From: Gemmatimonadales bacterium
Lineage (GTDB): Bacteria; Gemmatimonadota; Gemmatimonadetes; Palauibacterales; Palauibacteraceae
Length of the DNA stretch: 64,000 nucleotides
NCBI GenBank assembly: GCA_009840115.1
Contig: VXOJ01000011.1
Coordinates: 184,006-248,005 of the forward strand
Reading direction: 5' to 3'
A program made the translations under genes and the position numbers. Shown here in pieces: positions 1 to 9,279 of this stretch (its first letter is position 1; every line of letters starts with the position of its first letter). The notes below the pieces were generated by a model. It was given only the letters and a program-made list of their open reading frames with translations, had not been told where the DNA came from and searched no databases.

Positions 1-710
1 GACTCTCGGAACATCCGGACGTCGATCCCGCGCGCGTCGGCCTCGTGGGGCACAGCGAGGGAGCCATCGTGGCGCCGCTCGCCGCCTCGCGTTCGGAGGC
101 CGTCCGTTTCGCCGTGCTGCTGGCCGGTTCGACCGTGCCCGGCACCGAGATCCTGTACGAGCAGTCCGCGGCCATTCAGCGCGCGAGCGGCGTGCCCGAC
201 GACCGCATCGAGTGGAACACCGACTTCCAGCGCCGTCTGTTCCGGGCTTTGGAGGCGGGGGAAGACCTCGAGGCGTATCGCGAGGAGCTTGGGGCCGCCA
301 TCCGCGAGGGCATCGAGACCCTGCCCGAGGCGCAACGCGCCGCGATCTCCGATGTGGAAACCTACGTGCAGACCCAGATCGACGCGCAGATCGACCGCGT
401 CGAAACCCCCTGGTTCCGGTATTTCCTCACGTACGATCCGACCGAAGGTCTCCGGGGCACGCGGGTGCCGGTGCTCGCGCTCTTCGGCGGGCTCGACCTG
501 CAGGTGCTCGTCGACCAGAACCGGCCGCCGCTGGAAGAGGCGCTGGCCGGGAACCCGGACGTGACGGTCGAGGTGCTCCCGCGCGCGAATCACCTCTTTC
601 AGGCCGCGACGACGGGATCCCCGGCCGAGTACGCGCTGCTCGAGAAGCGCTTCGTCGACGGCTTCCTTGAAACGATCGCCGACTGGATCCTCGCCCGCTT
701 CGGCAGCTAG
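1..710 (+). CDS. Alpha/beta hydrolase, C-terminal part (gene starts before the window)
   Basis: The reading frame is open from the first bases (first full codon at base 3) to the TAG at 708-710, so only the C-terminal part of about 235 residues is visible. A GHSEG nucleophile elbow puts the catalytic serine at 54-56. About 147 residues later comes FGGLD, the likely acid, and then ANHLF, the likely catalytic histidine, which completes the triad order of the fold. It probably hydrolyses an ester or acyl substrate. The spacing resembles bacterial BAAT/dienelactone-hydrolase-like proteins, but the substrate cannot be told. The GTG at 45 is an internal codon, not a start. It converges on the solute-binding gene, with 31 bases between. 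Confidence 0.8.
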   Translation, partial: LSEHPDVDPARVGLVGHSEGAIVAPLAASRSEAVRFAVLLAGSTVPGTEILYEQSAAIQRASGVPDDRIEWNTDFQRRLFRALEAGEDLEAYREELGAAIREGIETLPEAQRAAISDVETYVQTQIDAQIDRVETPWFRYFLTYDPTEGLRGTRVPVLALFGGLDLQVLVDQNRPPLEEALAGNPDVTVEVLPRANHLFQAATTGSPAEYALLEKRFVDGFLETIADWILARFGS

Positions 711-741
711 CCCGCTCCGGAACAGCTTCCTTCGCGGCCGG

Positions 742-1752
742 TCAGCTGCCGCCGGGCCAGAGTGCGGCCCGCTGCCGGAAGACGGACGGGTCCGCGCGCC
801 ATTCCGCAAAGCCTGTACGGCGTTCGTCGGTCAGCCAGTTGATTCGGGCATCGATGCAGGCCAGCAGATCGCGGTCGTCCGCATCCAGCGCGAACCCCCC
901 GAATTCGGCGAGGGAATCCCGGGCGGTCACAGTGAACTCTCCGCCCGACCTGTGCGCGGCCTCGCCGCTGCCGATTTCCCCCTGGGCCACGGCGTCGATG
1001 CGGCCATCGCGCAGGGCGTCGAACAATTCCCGATCGCCGGACTCCCGGCCAAGGTACACCACCTGCGGCATGTCGCCGGATGGGGGGTGAAGGCGGGTTC
1101 GGCCCCCAAGGACGGGCGATGCCATTGCGGCCGTGATCGTAAACGCCCCCGTCCCATCCGCCACGACCGTGCCGGCCGGCGTCTCCACGCGCGTCCCCGC
1201 CCGGAGCACGCCGGAACCGTCCACGATTCCCGTGATCTGGAGCAGCCGTGCCTCTCCCGTCGTCCCCGGAAGGACGCCCACGCGCACCGCGCTCGTGAGC
1301 GCGTCGTAGGAGGAGAGCCGCGCGGAATCCTCGCTTCGCACCAGGAGCGACTGGCGGAAAGCGATGTGGCCGGACGTGAACGCGACCGCCCGGGCGCCGG
1401 TATCGTCGAGCGTCCGTGACTCGAGAATCGTGATGCCGCCGCCGGCCATGTCGAAGTCCGGCGTCGCGGGCAGAAGCCAGATTCCGGGCCAGTCGGCGAT
1501 CGGGCGGCGCACGAAGGAGAGTCCGGTACCGGGCATGGCTTCGAGCGCGCTGAGGAGGTCGGCTTCGTAGCCCATGTGCCGACTGAACCCGGGCGAGTTG
1601 GGGTCCTCGTCCGCGCTGTAGCTGACGGGCGCGAAGAGTGCGTAGAACGCCACCGTGAGAGGAGCGTCGCCGCACGTGGCCGACAGCGGCGGCTCCACGG
1701 CGCCTCCGCAGCCCACACCGACGAGCGCAAGCCCGGCCAGCAGCCGCCGCAT
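742..1752 (-). CDS. Orphan extracellular solute-binding protein (family 3-like lipoprotein)
   Basis: 336 residues. The N-terminus is a short basic plus hydrophobic signal ending at Cys15; the lipobox is not perfect (Gly at -3), so lipid attachment is likely but unproven. The body has the family 3 layout: a first lobe with GYEADLLSAL, a central AGGGITI stretch, and a hinge-return segment in which a chain reading FDALRDGRIDAVAQG precedes the last lobe. Family members capture amino acids or act as periplasmic dehydratases. A stretch around residues 180-230 looks like an insertion between the lobes. No ABC permease or ATPase gene is adjacent, so it may be a stand-alone sensor, enzyme or shared receptor. 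Confidence 0.65.
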   Translation of the reverse strand: MRRLLAGLALVGVGCGGAVEPPLSATCGDAPLTVAFYALFAPVSYSADEDPNSPGFSRHMGYEADLLSALEAMPGTGLSFVRRPIADWPGIWLLPATPDFDMAGGGITILESRTLDDTGARAVAFTSGHIAFRQSLLVRSEDSARLSSYDALTSAVRVGVLPGTTGEARLLQITGIVDGSGVLRAGTRVETPAGTVVADGTGAFTITAAMASPVLGGRTRLHPPSGDMPQVVYLGRESGDRELFDALRDGRIDAVAQGEIGSGEAAHRSGGEFTVTARDSLAEFGGFALDADDRDLLACIDARINWLTDERRTGFAEWRADPSVFRQRAALWPGGS

Positions 1753-1945
1753 GATCGACTCTGTCGCCTTGAACTTCAGCTCGACACCTCGCTCGGCCGT
1801 CGGCCCGCAGTGAGACCGCGTTTTCGCATGTGTTCGGAAACGGTATTCTTCACGAGCCGACTCCCGCCAGAGAGCGGCATCCTGTGCCCCTGGCGGCCGA
1901 CGACGACGACCGCCGAAAGATCCGACTCAAGGAGACGCAGCCGCC

Positions 1946-3286
1946 ATGTACGCACGATATGCCCGGAACATCACCGGATTCATCGTCTCCGCCCTGTTCG
2001 GCATGGCCATCGTCGGGGGTATCCCGACTGTGGCGACGGCCCAGGCGCCGGGTGACGACGTGCGGCGCCTCGCCGAACATCCCGCGGTGCGGAGCGCCTT
2101 CAGGGTCATCGAGGAACTCGAGCCGAGGACGATCCGCGAACTCATCGAACTCACGGAGGTTCCGGCGCCCCCATTCATGGAGGACGAGCGCGCCCGGGTC
2201 TACGCGGAGTGGCTTCGCGAGGCCGGGGCCGACTCCGTGTTCATCGACGAGGAGGGCAACGCGATCGGGATCCGATACGGCCGGGGCGGCGCGCGGGGAT
2301 CGACGCCCGAGGGGGAGCGGCGGACGGTGGCGCTGTCGGGACACCTGGACACGGTGTTCCCGGCGGACGTCGACGTGACGGTCACGCAGCGCGGGGACAC
2401 GCTCTTCGCCCCCGGCATCGGCGACGATACGCGCGGCCTCATCGCGGTCCTCACCGTGCTGCGGGCGCTCGAGGCCGCCGGCATCGAGACGGAGGCGGAC
2501 GTTCAGTTCATCGGGACGGTCGGGGAGGAAGGGCTCGGCGACCTGCGCGGGATGAAGTACCTGTTTCGCGAGGGCGCGGACCCCATCCACACCTGGATCG
2601 ACATCGACGGCACGGGGCTGGGGCGGATCGTGAACAAGGGGCTCGGTTCCCATCGTTTCCGCGTGACGTTCCGGGGCCCCGGCGGACACTCCTGGGGCGC
2701 GTTCGGGATGGCCAGCCCCGCCCATGCGCTGGGCCGCGGGATCCGCCATTTCCAGGACGTGGCCGACACGCTCACGCGATCGGGCCCGCGCACGAGCTAC
2801 AACGTGGGGCGGCTCGGCGGCGGCACCTCGGTCAACTCGATTCCGTTCGAGGCGTGGATGGAGGTGGACATGCGCTCGGAGAGCGAGGAGAGCCTCGCGC
2901 GCATCGACGCCGCCTTCCGGGATGCGATGCGCCGGGCGCTGGCGGAGGAGAACGCCCTGCGCCGGGCCGGGCCCGAGATCGAACTCGTACTGGACCAGAT
3001 CGGGGACCGTCCGTCGGGAGAGGTCGCGGACGACCATCCTCTCGTCGAAAGGGCCCTCGCGGTCATGCCGCTGTTCGGGGCGGTGCCCGCGCTGACCCGT
3101 TCGTCGACGGACTCGAACATCCCGATTTCCCTGGGCATCCCCGCGGTGACGATCGGGAGCGGGGGCATCGGGAGCGGGGCCCACTCGCCCGGCGAATGGT
3201 GGATCAACCGTGACGGCCACCTCGGGATCCAGGCGAACCTCCTCCTGCTGGTGAGCGAGGCGGGCCTGGCCGAGCCCATCCCCTGA
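1946..3286 (+). CDS. Secreted M20 family metallopeptidase
   Basis: 446 residues. An N-terminal signal peptide (cleavage near residue 34, ATA-QA) implies export. The M20 zinc ligands appear in order: H133 and D135 in SGHLDTVF, D160 in GIGDD, E194-E195 in GTVGEEG, D219 or D221 in WIDIDGTG, and H413 in GAHSPGE. The dimerisation domain lies around residues 230-340 (GPGGHSWG). It should cleave a peptide or acyl-amino acid, with substrate unknown. AAGGAG 9 bases before the ATG supports this start. The next gene, an amino-acid permease, opens on its stop codon, so the likely job is releasing amino acids that the permease then takes up. Confidence 0.88.
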   Translation: MYARYARNITGFIVSALFGMAIVGGIPTVATAQAPGDDVRRLAEHPAVRSAFRVIEELEPRTIRELIELTEVPAPPFMEDERARVYAEWLREAGADSVFIDEEGNAIGIRYGRGGARGSTPEGERRTVALSGHLDTVFPADVDVTVTQRGDTLFAPGIGDDTRGLIAVLTVLRALEAAGIETEADVQFIGTVGEEGLGDLRGMKYLFREGADPIHTWIDIDGTGLGRIVNKGLGSHRFRVTFRGPGGHSWGAFGMASPAHALGRGIRHFQDVADTLTRSGPRTSYNVGRLGGGTSVNSIPFEAWMEVDMRSESEESLARIDAAFRDAMRRALAEENALRRAGPEIELVLDQIGDRPSGEVADDHPLVERALAVMPLFGAVPALTRSSTDSNIPISLGIPAVTIGSGGIGSGAHSPGEWWINRDGHLGIQANLLLLVSEAGLAEPIP

Positions 3287-4605
3287 GCACTTCCAGGGCG
3301 CGGTTCGGCCTCCACACGGCGGCGGCGGTCGTCGTCGCCAACATGATCGGGACCGGCGTCTTCACGAGCCTCGGGTTCCAGCTCGAGTCTCTGAGATCCG
3401 GGTTCGCCCTGCTCATGCTGTGGGTCGTGGGCGGGGTCGCGGCCGTGTGCGGCGCGCTCACCTACGCCGAACTGGGGTCGACGATCCGGCGCTCCGGGGG
3501 CGAATACACGTTCCTCTCGCACATCTACCACCCCGCCGCCGGCTTCGTCTCCGGCTGGATCTCGGCCACGATCGGGTTCGCGGCCCCCACGGCGCTGGCC
3601 GCGATCACGTTCGGGACCTACCTCTCGTCCGTCTTTCCGGTACTTCCGGCCCGGTGGCTCGCGGTGGGGCTCGTCATGCTGCTCTCGGTCGTCCATGGCC
3701 GCACGCACCGCACCTCGGGCGGCTTTCAGCGCTGGTCGACGACGGCCAAGGTGGCGCTGATCCTCGCCTTCGTCGCGGCCGGGCTGTCCTTCGTCGCGGA
3801 ACCTCGGGAAGTCGGCGTGCTCCCCTCGGCGGACGGCGTGTCGAACGTGTTCTCCGCAGGGTTCGCCGTGTCGCTCATCTTCGTGTCGTACTCGTATTCG
3901 GGCTGGAACGCCGCGACGTACGTGACGGGCGAACTCCGCGACCCGCGGCGGACGCTCCCCCGCGCGCTGGCGGCAGGGACGCTGCTGGTGATGCTGCTCT
4001 ACATCGGACTCAACTATGTCTTCCTGCGCGCCGCCCCCGCGGAGGAAATGGTGGGACGGCTCGAGGTGGGATACATCGCGGCGGGGTACATCTTCGGGCC
4101 GGTCGGGGCCGACCTGATGGGGATCACGCTCGCGCTCCTCCTCGTCTCCACGGTGAGCGCCATGGTGCTCGCGGGTCCGCGCGTGCTGCACGCGATCGGC
4201 GAAGACTACCCGACCTTCCGGTTTCTGAGTTCGATCAACGCACGGGGGACGCCCGGCGTGGCCATCTTCACGCAGGCCGCGATCAGCCTGTTGTTCATCC
4301 TCACGGAATCGTTCGAGACGATCCTCGTCTTCTCGGGCTTCACGATGGGCCTCAACACGTTCCTGGCGGCGGGCGGGGTCTTTCTCCTGCGCCGGCGGCA
4401 GGCGTCGGACCGGACCCCGGACGAACCCTACCGGGCCTGGGGCTACCCCGTGACGCCTCTCGTCTTCCTGGCCGTGACGGGCTGGACGCTCGCCTACATC
4501 CTGCGTGACCGACCGCTCGAAGCGGGGCTGGGACTGGGGCTCATCGCCGTCGGCCTCGCCATCTACGCCGTGACGCGAGCGCGCGATCGAAGGACCCGCG
4601 GTTGA
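3283..4605 (+). CDS. APC superfamily amino-acid permease, probable CTG start
   Basis: A polytopic membrane protein with about 12 hydrophobic segments. TM1 carries the APC signature MIGTGVF, a GEYTFL motif follows TM2, and the unwound TM6 region reads SYSGWNAATY. The only ATG (3343) falls inside TM1 and would cut it in half. The frame stays open upstream to a stop near 3211, with no ATG, GTG or TTG between. A CTG at 3283 overlaps the M20 stop as CTGA and restores the missing N-terminus (440 residues). I therefore prefer the CTG start; ATG 3343 is the fallback. It should import an amino acid by ion symport, coupled to the M20 peptidase before it and the EamA transporter after it. Confidence 0.78.
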   Translation: MSTSRARFGLHTAAAVVVANMIGTGVFTSLGFQLESLRSGFALLMLWVVGGVAAVCGALTYAELGSTIRRSGGEYTFLSHIYHPAAGFVSGWISATIGFAAPTALAAITFGTYLSSVFPVLPARWLAVGLVMLLSVVHGRTHRTSGGFQRWSTTAKVALILAFVAAGLSFVAEPREVGVLPSADGVSNVFSAGFAVSLIFVSYSYSGWNAATYVTGELRDPRRTLPRALAAGTLLVMLLYIGLNYVFLRAAPAEEMVGRLEVGYIAAGYIFGPVGADLMGITLALLLVSTVSAMVLAGPRVLHAIGEDYPTFRFLSSINARGTPGVAIFTQAAISLLFILTESFETILVFSGFTMGLNTFLAAGGVFLLRRRQASDRTPDEPYRAWGYPVTPLVFLAVTGWTLAYILRDRPLEAGLGLGLIAVGLAIYAVTRARDRRTRG

Positions 4606-5570
4606 ACCCGAGTCCGCAAGCGGCTGCCACGCGGGATCTGCTGCTGGCCTTTGCCGCGGTGTACCTGGTGTGGGGGTCGACGTACCTGGCGATCCGCTTC
4701 GGCGTCGAAACGATCCCGCCCTTCCTCCTCGGGGGAACGCGCTTCCTGGCGGCGGGCGTGATTCTCGCCGTCGTGTCCCGCCGTCGCGGGGCGCCCATCC
4801 CGAAGCCTTCCGAATGGAGGAGCGCCACGATTTCGGGCGTGTTCATGGTCGTGGGCGGCAACGGGCTCGTGTGCTGGGCGGCGCAGTACGTGCCCTCGGG
4901 GCTCACTGCCCTGCTCGTGGCCACGGTGCCGCTGTGGCTGGTCGCGATCGCACGCCTCGGGCCGGACCGCGAGAAGACGAGTCCGCTCGAAGTCGCGGGG
5001 CTCGTCCTGGGCCTGGGCGGAGTCGTCCTCCTCGTGAGCAGTTCCGGGGCGGACATCGGGATCCGCGGGGCAAGCGCGAACCAGGTCGTGGCGGGGGCTC
5101 TCGTCGTCGTAGGGGCGTCGGTCAGCTGGGCGATCGGCTCCATGTACAACCGGCGGGCCGCGCTGCCGCAGCCGCCGCTCCACGGCACAGCGCTCACGAT
5201 GGCTGCCGGGGGCCTGGTCCTCGTGCTGATCGGACTGGCGACGGGGGAGTTCGGCCGCCTGTCGCTCGGCGACGTGTCCCTGCGGTCATGGCTGTCGCTG
5301 ATCTACCTGGCCGCCATGGGGTCGATCGTGGCCTTCTCGGCCTACATGTGGCTCCTGCGCAACGTCCGGCCCGCGGCGGCCGGGACCTACGCGTACGTCA
5401 ATCCGGTCGTGGCCCTGTTCCTGGGCTGGTGGCTGGCGGACGAGGCGTTCACGCTGCCCATGCTGGCGGGCACGGTGATCATCGTGGCGGGAGTCGTGCT
5501 GGTGCAGCGTGGGCGGGCGCCGAAAGGCGGCCCGAGGCCAGCAACCGTGCGGGCGCCGGCCTCGAGGTAG
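4602..5570 (+). CDS. EamA/DMT family transporter
   Basis: 322 residues with about ten hydrophobic helices arranged as two EamA repeats, roughly residues 13-146 and 160-300. The first repeat begins with YLVWGSTYLAIRFG and GGTRFLAAG; the second ends with the typical AYVNPVVALFLGW. DMT proteins of this group usually export amino acids or metabolites across the inner membrane; the substrate is not readable here. The TTG start overlaps the permease stop (TTGA), so translation is probably coupled. Together with the M20 peptidase and APC permease it forms a three-gene amino-acid handling operon. Confidence 0.88.
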   Translation: MNPSPQAAATRDLLLAFAAVYLVWGSTYLAIRFGVETIPPFLLGGTRFLAAGVILAVVSRRRGAPIPKPSEWRSATISGVFMVVGGNGLVCWAAQYVPSGLTALLVATVPLWLVAIARLGPDREKTSPLEVAGLVLGLGGVVLLVSSSGADIGIRGASANQVVAGALVVVGASVSWAIGSMYNRRAALPQPPLHGTALTMAAGGLVLVLIGLATGEFGRLSLGDVSLRSWLSLIYLAAMGSIVAFSAYMWLLRNVRPAAAGTYAYVNPVVALFLGWWLADEAFTLPMLAGTVIIVAGVVLVQRGRAPKGGPRPATVRAPASR

Positions 5571-5582
5571 CCGCCCGCGCGG

Positions 5583-5969
5583 TCAGAGGGAGAGCGGAGG
5601 CCGGCGCCGCTGCTGCAGCTCGGCCAGGTACTCCCGGTACTTCTCCATCTGCTCGTCGCTCAGCACTTCGGCGAGCCTGGTCTCCGTCTCCTGCTGGAGT
5701 TCCTGCATGAGCTGCATCATCGCGTTCCGGTCCCCCGACCCACGCACGCCCTGGAGACGCTCGCGCCGGCTCTCCGCCTGCGTCTCGAGGATCTCGCGGA
5801 CCTTCACGACCTGCTCCTCGTCCAGGGTGAGCCGTTCCGTAAGGGCCGTCATCTGGTCGTCGAGGCTCATGCCGAAGCCGCGCGCTCCCCGCTGAGCCTG
5901 CGCCTCGAGCGGCGCCGCAGCGGCGAGTGCGACCATTACGAGAGCGAATGCTCCGATCGACTTTCTCAT
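5583..5969 (-). CDS. Small secreted Spy/CpxP-like (LTXXQ) helical protein
   Basis: 128 residues. A signal peptide ends near ALEAQA (residues 20-25). The mature part is charged and helical, with an LT-rich segment (LTERLTLDEEQ, about residues 48-58) and a later LSDEQMEKYREYL. This pattern is typical of periplasmic LTXXQ/Spy-like chaperone or envelope-stress proteins. Strong GGAGG sits before the ATG. It converges with the EamA gene (12 bases apart) and diverges from the lipoprotein at 6178 across about 200 bases that probably hold both promoters. The family call rests on pattern, not on a search. Confidence 0.6.
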   Translation of the reverse strand: MRKSIGAFALVMVALAAAAPLEAQAQRGARGFGMSLDDQMTALTERLTLDEEQVVKVREILETQAESRRERLQGVRGSGDRNAMMQLMQELQQETETRLAEVLSDEQMEKYREYLAELQQRRRPPLSL

Positions 5970-6177
5970 GGATATCCTCCGTTTCCTGCCTTTTTCGTGC
6001 CTGTCCCGCGCCTGTTCTCCCGCCTGATTCCCTCTGCGTCAAGCGCAGGCCCTTCACTGGGGACGACACGGATCGAGCCGGAAACGTTATGGACCCTTGC
6101 GCCGGACACTTTGGATGCGCTCAGCTACGAAGTCGCAGCAAACGTACGTCCGCCGACTCACGGCAATGGGGGGTCGC

Positions 6178-7674
6178 ATGAAGATTCTGTCGGGCATTCG
6201 TCATCGGCTTCGGATCCGTGCGGCGGAGGGCTGCATCTTGATCGTCGCTGCGGGCGTTGCCGGGTGCGGGGAACCACGCACGGTTTCCGGCGAAGTCTCC
6301 GAGGACGACGAGGCGGCGCACGAGCGCTCGCACATCGCGGGAATGGCCGCGCACCACATCTGCTCGGGCGTCTTCGTCGTGGGCCGGGACTACGAGCGTT
6401 CGGTCGAAGAGGTCGTGGCGCAGGACATCCGGCGCTTCGAACTGTTCAACTGGCAGGACGACTTCGAGTACGACGTGAATTTCGAGACCCGCACCGCCTC
6501 CGTCTCGGGCGCGGACTTCGGCACCCGTTCCGCCGAGTACAACGGGGACCAGGGCTGCACGATCCTGCCGGCCGATCTCGAGGACGTGACGTACGAACCG
6601 CAGGTGGTCGAGCGGCTCAGCCCGGATCCGGCCGTCACCGCCTGGCCGACGGGCGATGTCGGCGCGTACCACGACCCGCCGCCGCCGGAGGTCGACATGG
6701 CGGCGCTCGAAGCCGCCCTCGACTGGACGATGGCCCAGACCGAGCACAACACGCGCGCGCTCGTCGTCATCTACGCGGGGAAGATTCTCGGGGAGCGCTA
6801 CGCGCCCGGCTTCACGCGCAACACGCCGCAGATCTCGTGGTCCCAGGGGAAGAGCATCGCCAGTGCCCTCGTCGGCGCGGCCATCCAGGCCGGCCACCTC
6901 GACGCCGGACTCGACGACCCGGTGCCCGTGCCCGAATGGCACGGAGAGGACGATCCGCGCCGGGAGATCCGTATCCGGGACATCCTGAACATGAGTTCGG
7001 GCCTCGACTTCCTGAACCTCGGCCTGACGGACTCGCTGTCGTGGACGCACACGAACGAACACTTCCGGATCTACTTCGAGGGAATCGACGTGTTCGAGCA
7101 CGCGATCGACCAGCCGATGGACACGGTGCCGGGCGCGGTCTTCCGCTACCGAAACTCCGACCCGCTCACCGCCAACCACATCGTGCGAGAGGCGGTCGAG
7201 GCACGGGGCGAGGACTGGCTCACGTATCCCCAGCGCATCCTGTTCGACCGCATCGGGGCGAGGAACTACGTCCTCGAGACGGACGCGTGGGGCAACTTCA
7301 TCATCACCGGCTACGACTACGGGAGCGCTTGGGACTGGGCCCGGTTCGGCCTCCTCCACCTGTGGGACGGCGTGTGGCCGACACCCGATGGCGGGTCCGA
7401 CCGCATCCTCCCGGAGGGTTGGGCCGAGTTCGTCAGCACGCCGGCGCCGGGCGCCGATGCCCTGCAATACGGCGGGCTGTTCTGGCTCAATCGAGGCGGC
7501 TCGCTTCCGCGCGCGCCGGAGGACGCCTACTGGGCCGCGGGATTCATGGGGCAGTACACGGCCATCATCCCGTCCCGCGATCTCGTGATCGTCCGGCTCG
7601 GCCCGAGCCCCGGCGACACCGGTGCATATCTGTCGGACATCATCGGAGAGGTGACGGCGGCGATCGACCGTTAA
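6178..7674 (+). CDS. Beta-lactamase-fold serine hydrolase lipoprotein, copy 1
   Basis: 498 residues from ATG 6178. This start gives a lipoprotein signal ending VAGC (Cys30), and its leader aligns with that of the next gene; the frame extends back to 6097 but without a signal. Residues about 45-165 form an N-terminal region of unknown function, with cysteines in HHICSG and DQGCTI. The class C/PBP-like domain follows: SQGK with Ser222 and Lys225 as the SxxK pair, then YRN at 324-326. It is probably an esterase, peptidase or amidase anchored in the envelope rather than an antibiotic-resistance enzyme. The next gene is a close paralogue 37 bases on, so this is a tandem duplication. Confidence 0.85.
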   Translation: MKILSGIRHRLRIRAAEGCILIVAAGVAGCGEPRTVSGEVSEDDEAAHERSHIAGMAAHHICSGVFVVGRDYERSVEEVVAQDIRRFELFNWQDDFEYDVNFETRTASVSGADFGTRSAEYNGDQGCTILPADLEDVTYEPQVVERLSPDPAVTAWPTGDVGAYHDPPPPEVDMAALEAALDWTMAQTEHNTRALVVIYAGKILGERYAPGFTRNTPQISWSQGKSIASALVGAAIQAGHLDAGLDDPVPVPEWHGEDDPRREIRIRDILNMSSGLDFLNLGLTDSLSWTHTNEHFRIYFEGIDVFEHAIDQPMDTVPGAVFRYRNSDPLTANHIVREAVEARGEDWLTYPQRILFDRIGARNYVLETDAWGNFIITGYDYGSAWDWARFGLLHLWDGVWPTPDGGSDRILPEGWAEFVSTPAPGADALQYGGLFWLNRGGSLPRAPEDAYWAAGFMGQYTAIIPSRDLVIVRLGPSPGDTGAYLSDIIGEVTAAIDR

Positions 7675-7711
7675 CCGCTTGAGCCGGCGCCGTCGCCAAC
7701 GGAGGGTCGCC

Positions 7712-9184
7712 ATGAGTACTCGCACTGAGAGTCGTCTCCCCACCGGGCTCCTGATCGCTGCGGGCGTCGCCCTGCTGTCGGCGGGCTGTGCCCCGGAGTC
7801 GGTGGAACCCGACGAAGCCGTGGAAGACGAGGCCCACATCCGCGGGCACGTCGCCGGGCGCGTGGCGCACCACCTTTGCGCCGGCGTTTTCGTTGTGGGC
7901 CGGGACTACGAGCGCACGGTGGAGGAGGTCGTTGCGCAGGATCTCGAACCGTTCGATGAGTTGCGGGATGATTTCCGGTACCGCGTGGACCTCGAGACGC
8001 GCACGGCCTCGGTGACGGGAGAAGGTTTCGGCACACGCTCCGCCGAATACAACGGAGACCAGGGCTGCACGATCCTGCCGATCGGATTCGAGGACGTGGC
8101 CTTCGAGCCGACGGTCGTCGAGCGTCGGACGCCGGATCCCGAGATGACCGCCTGGCCGACGGGCAATGCGGACGCACACCACGATCCGCCCCCCGCGGAA
8201 GTCGACATGGCCGCGCTCGATGCGGCTCTCGATTGGGCGATGGCCCAGCGCGAGCACCACACGCGCGCGCTGGTGGTCGTCTACGCCGGGAAGATCCTCG
8301 GCGAACGCTACGCCGGCGGCTTCGGGCCCAACACGCCGCAGATCTCCTGGTCCCAGGGCAAGAGCATTGCGGCCGCTCTCATGGGCGCGGCGATCCAGGC
8401 CGGCCATCTGGACATCGGACTGGACGACCCGGCGCCCGTCCCGGAGTGGCGGGGAGAGGACGATCCGCGCCGCGAGATCCGCATCCGCGATCTCCTCAAC
8501 ATGAGTTCGGGGCTCGACTTCCTGAACCTGGGTTCCGATGACGAGCGCTCCCGGACGCACGCCAACGAACACGGCCGGATCTACTTCGAGGGCATCGACG
8601 TGTTCGAGCACGCCATCGACCAGCCGATGGACACTCTGCCGGGCGCCATCTTCCGCTACCGGAACTCGGACCCCCTCACCGTGGCGCGCATCGTGCGGCA
8701 GGCCGTCGAGGCGCGCGGCGACGACTGGCTCACCTATCCCCAGCGCATCCTGTTCGACCGCATCGGGGCGAGGGATTACGTCCTTGAGACGGATGCGTGG
8801 GGGAACTTCATTATCACCGGCTACGACTACGGGAGCGCGTGGGACTGGGCGAGGTTCGGTCTCCTCCACCTGTGGGACGGCGTGTGGCCGACGCCGGATG
8901 GCGGATCCGACCGCATCCTTCCGGAGGGTTGGGTGGACTTCGTGAGCACGCCGGCTCCCGGCGCGGAACTCCTCAACTACGGGGGACTGTTCTGGGTCAA
9001 TCGCGGCCGGTCGCATCCGGGGGCCCCGGAAGACGCGTACTGGGCGCTCGGGGCGATGGGACAGTACACCGCCATCATCCCATCGGACGACCTGGTGATC
9101 GTCCGGCTGGGACCGAGCCCCGGCGATTACAGTGCGTACATGTCGGATATCATGGGCAGGGTGACGGGGGCCATCGATCGATAG
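7712..9184 (+). CDS. Beta-lactamase-fold serine hydrolase lipoprotein, copy 2
   Basis: 490 residues from ATG 7712, chosen over TTG 7679 because GGAGGG lies just upstream and the lipobox LSAGC (Cys26) follows. It matches copy 1 nearly throughout, including the HHLCAG and DQGCTI cysteine segments, SQGK (Ser214, Lys217) and the YRN triad. The long C-terminal stretch from LTYPQRILFDRIGAR onward is almost identical. Copies differ most in the signal peptide and near residues 85-100 of the N-terminal region. Keeping two such similar copies side by side suggests recent duplication or gene conversion with some substrate divergence. The substrate is unknown. Confidence 0.85.
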   Translation: MSTRTESRLPTGLLIAAGVALLSAGCAPESVEPDEAVEDEAHIRGHVAGRVAHHLCAGVFVVGRDYERTVEEVVAQDLEPFDELRDDFRYRVDLETRTASVTGEGFGTRSAEYNGDQGCTILPIGFEDVAFEPTVVERRTPDPEMTAWPTGNADAHHDPPPAEVDMAALDAALDWAMAQREHHTRALVVVYAGKILGERYAGGFGPNTPQISWSQGKSIAAALMGAAIQAGHLDIGLDDPAPVPEWRGEDDPRREIRIRDLLNMSSGLDFLNLGSDDERSRTHANEHGRIYFEGIDVFEHAIDQPMDTLPGAIFRYRNSDPLTVARIVRQAVEARGDDWLTYPQRILFDRIGARDYVLETDAWGNFIITGYDYGSAWDWARFGLLHLWDGVWPTPDGGSDRILPEGWVDFVSTPAPGAELLNYGGLFWVNRGRSHPGAPEDAYWALGAMGQYTAIIPSDDLVIVRLGPSPGDYSAYMSDIMGRVTGAIDR

Positions 9185-9279
9185 CCTGCTCCCTCTTCGC
9201 ACGGATCCGCCCTAATGTGTAGTCCCTCCCTCCGACTCCCCGGGGGAGGCCGACCGTTCATCGTCCGCAGGAGGCTCTT

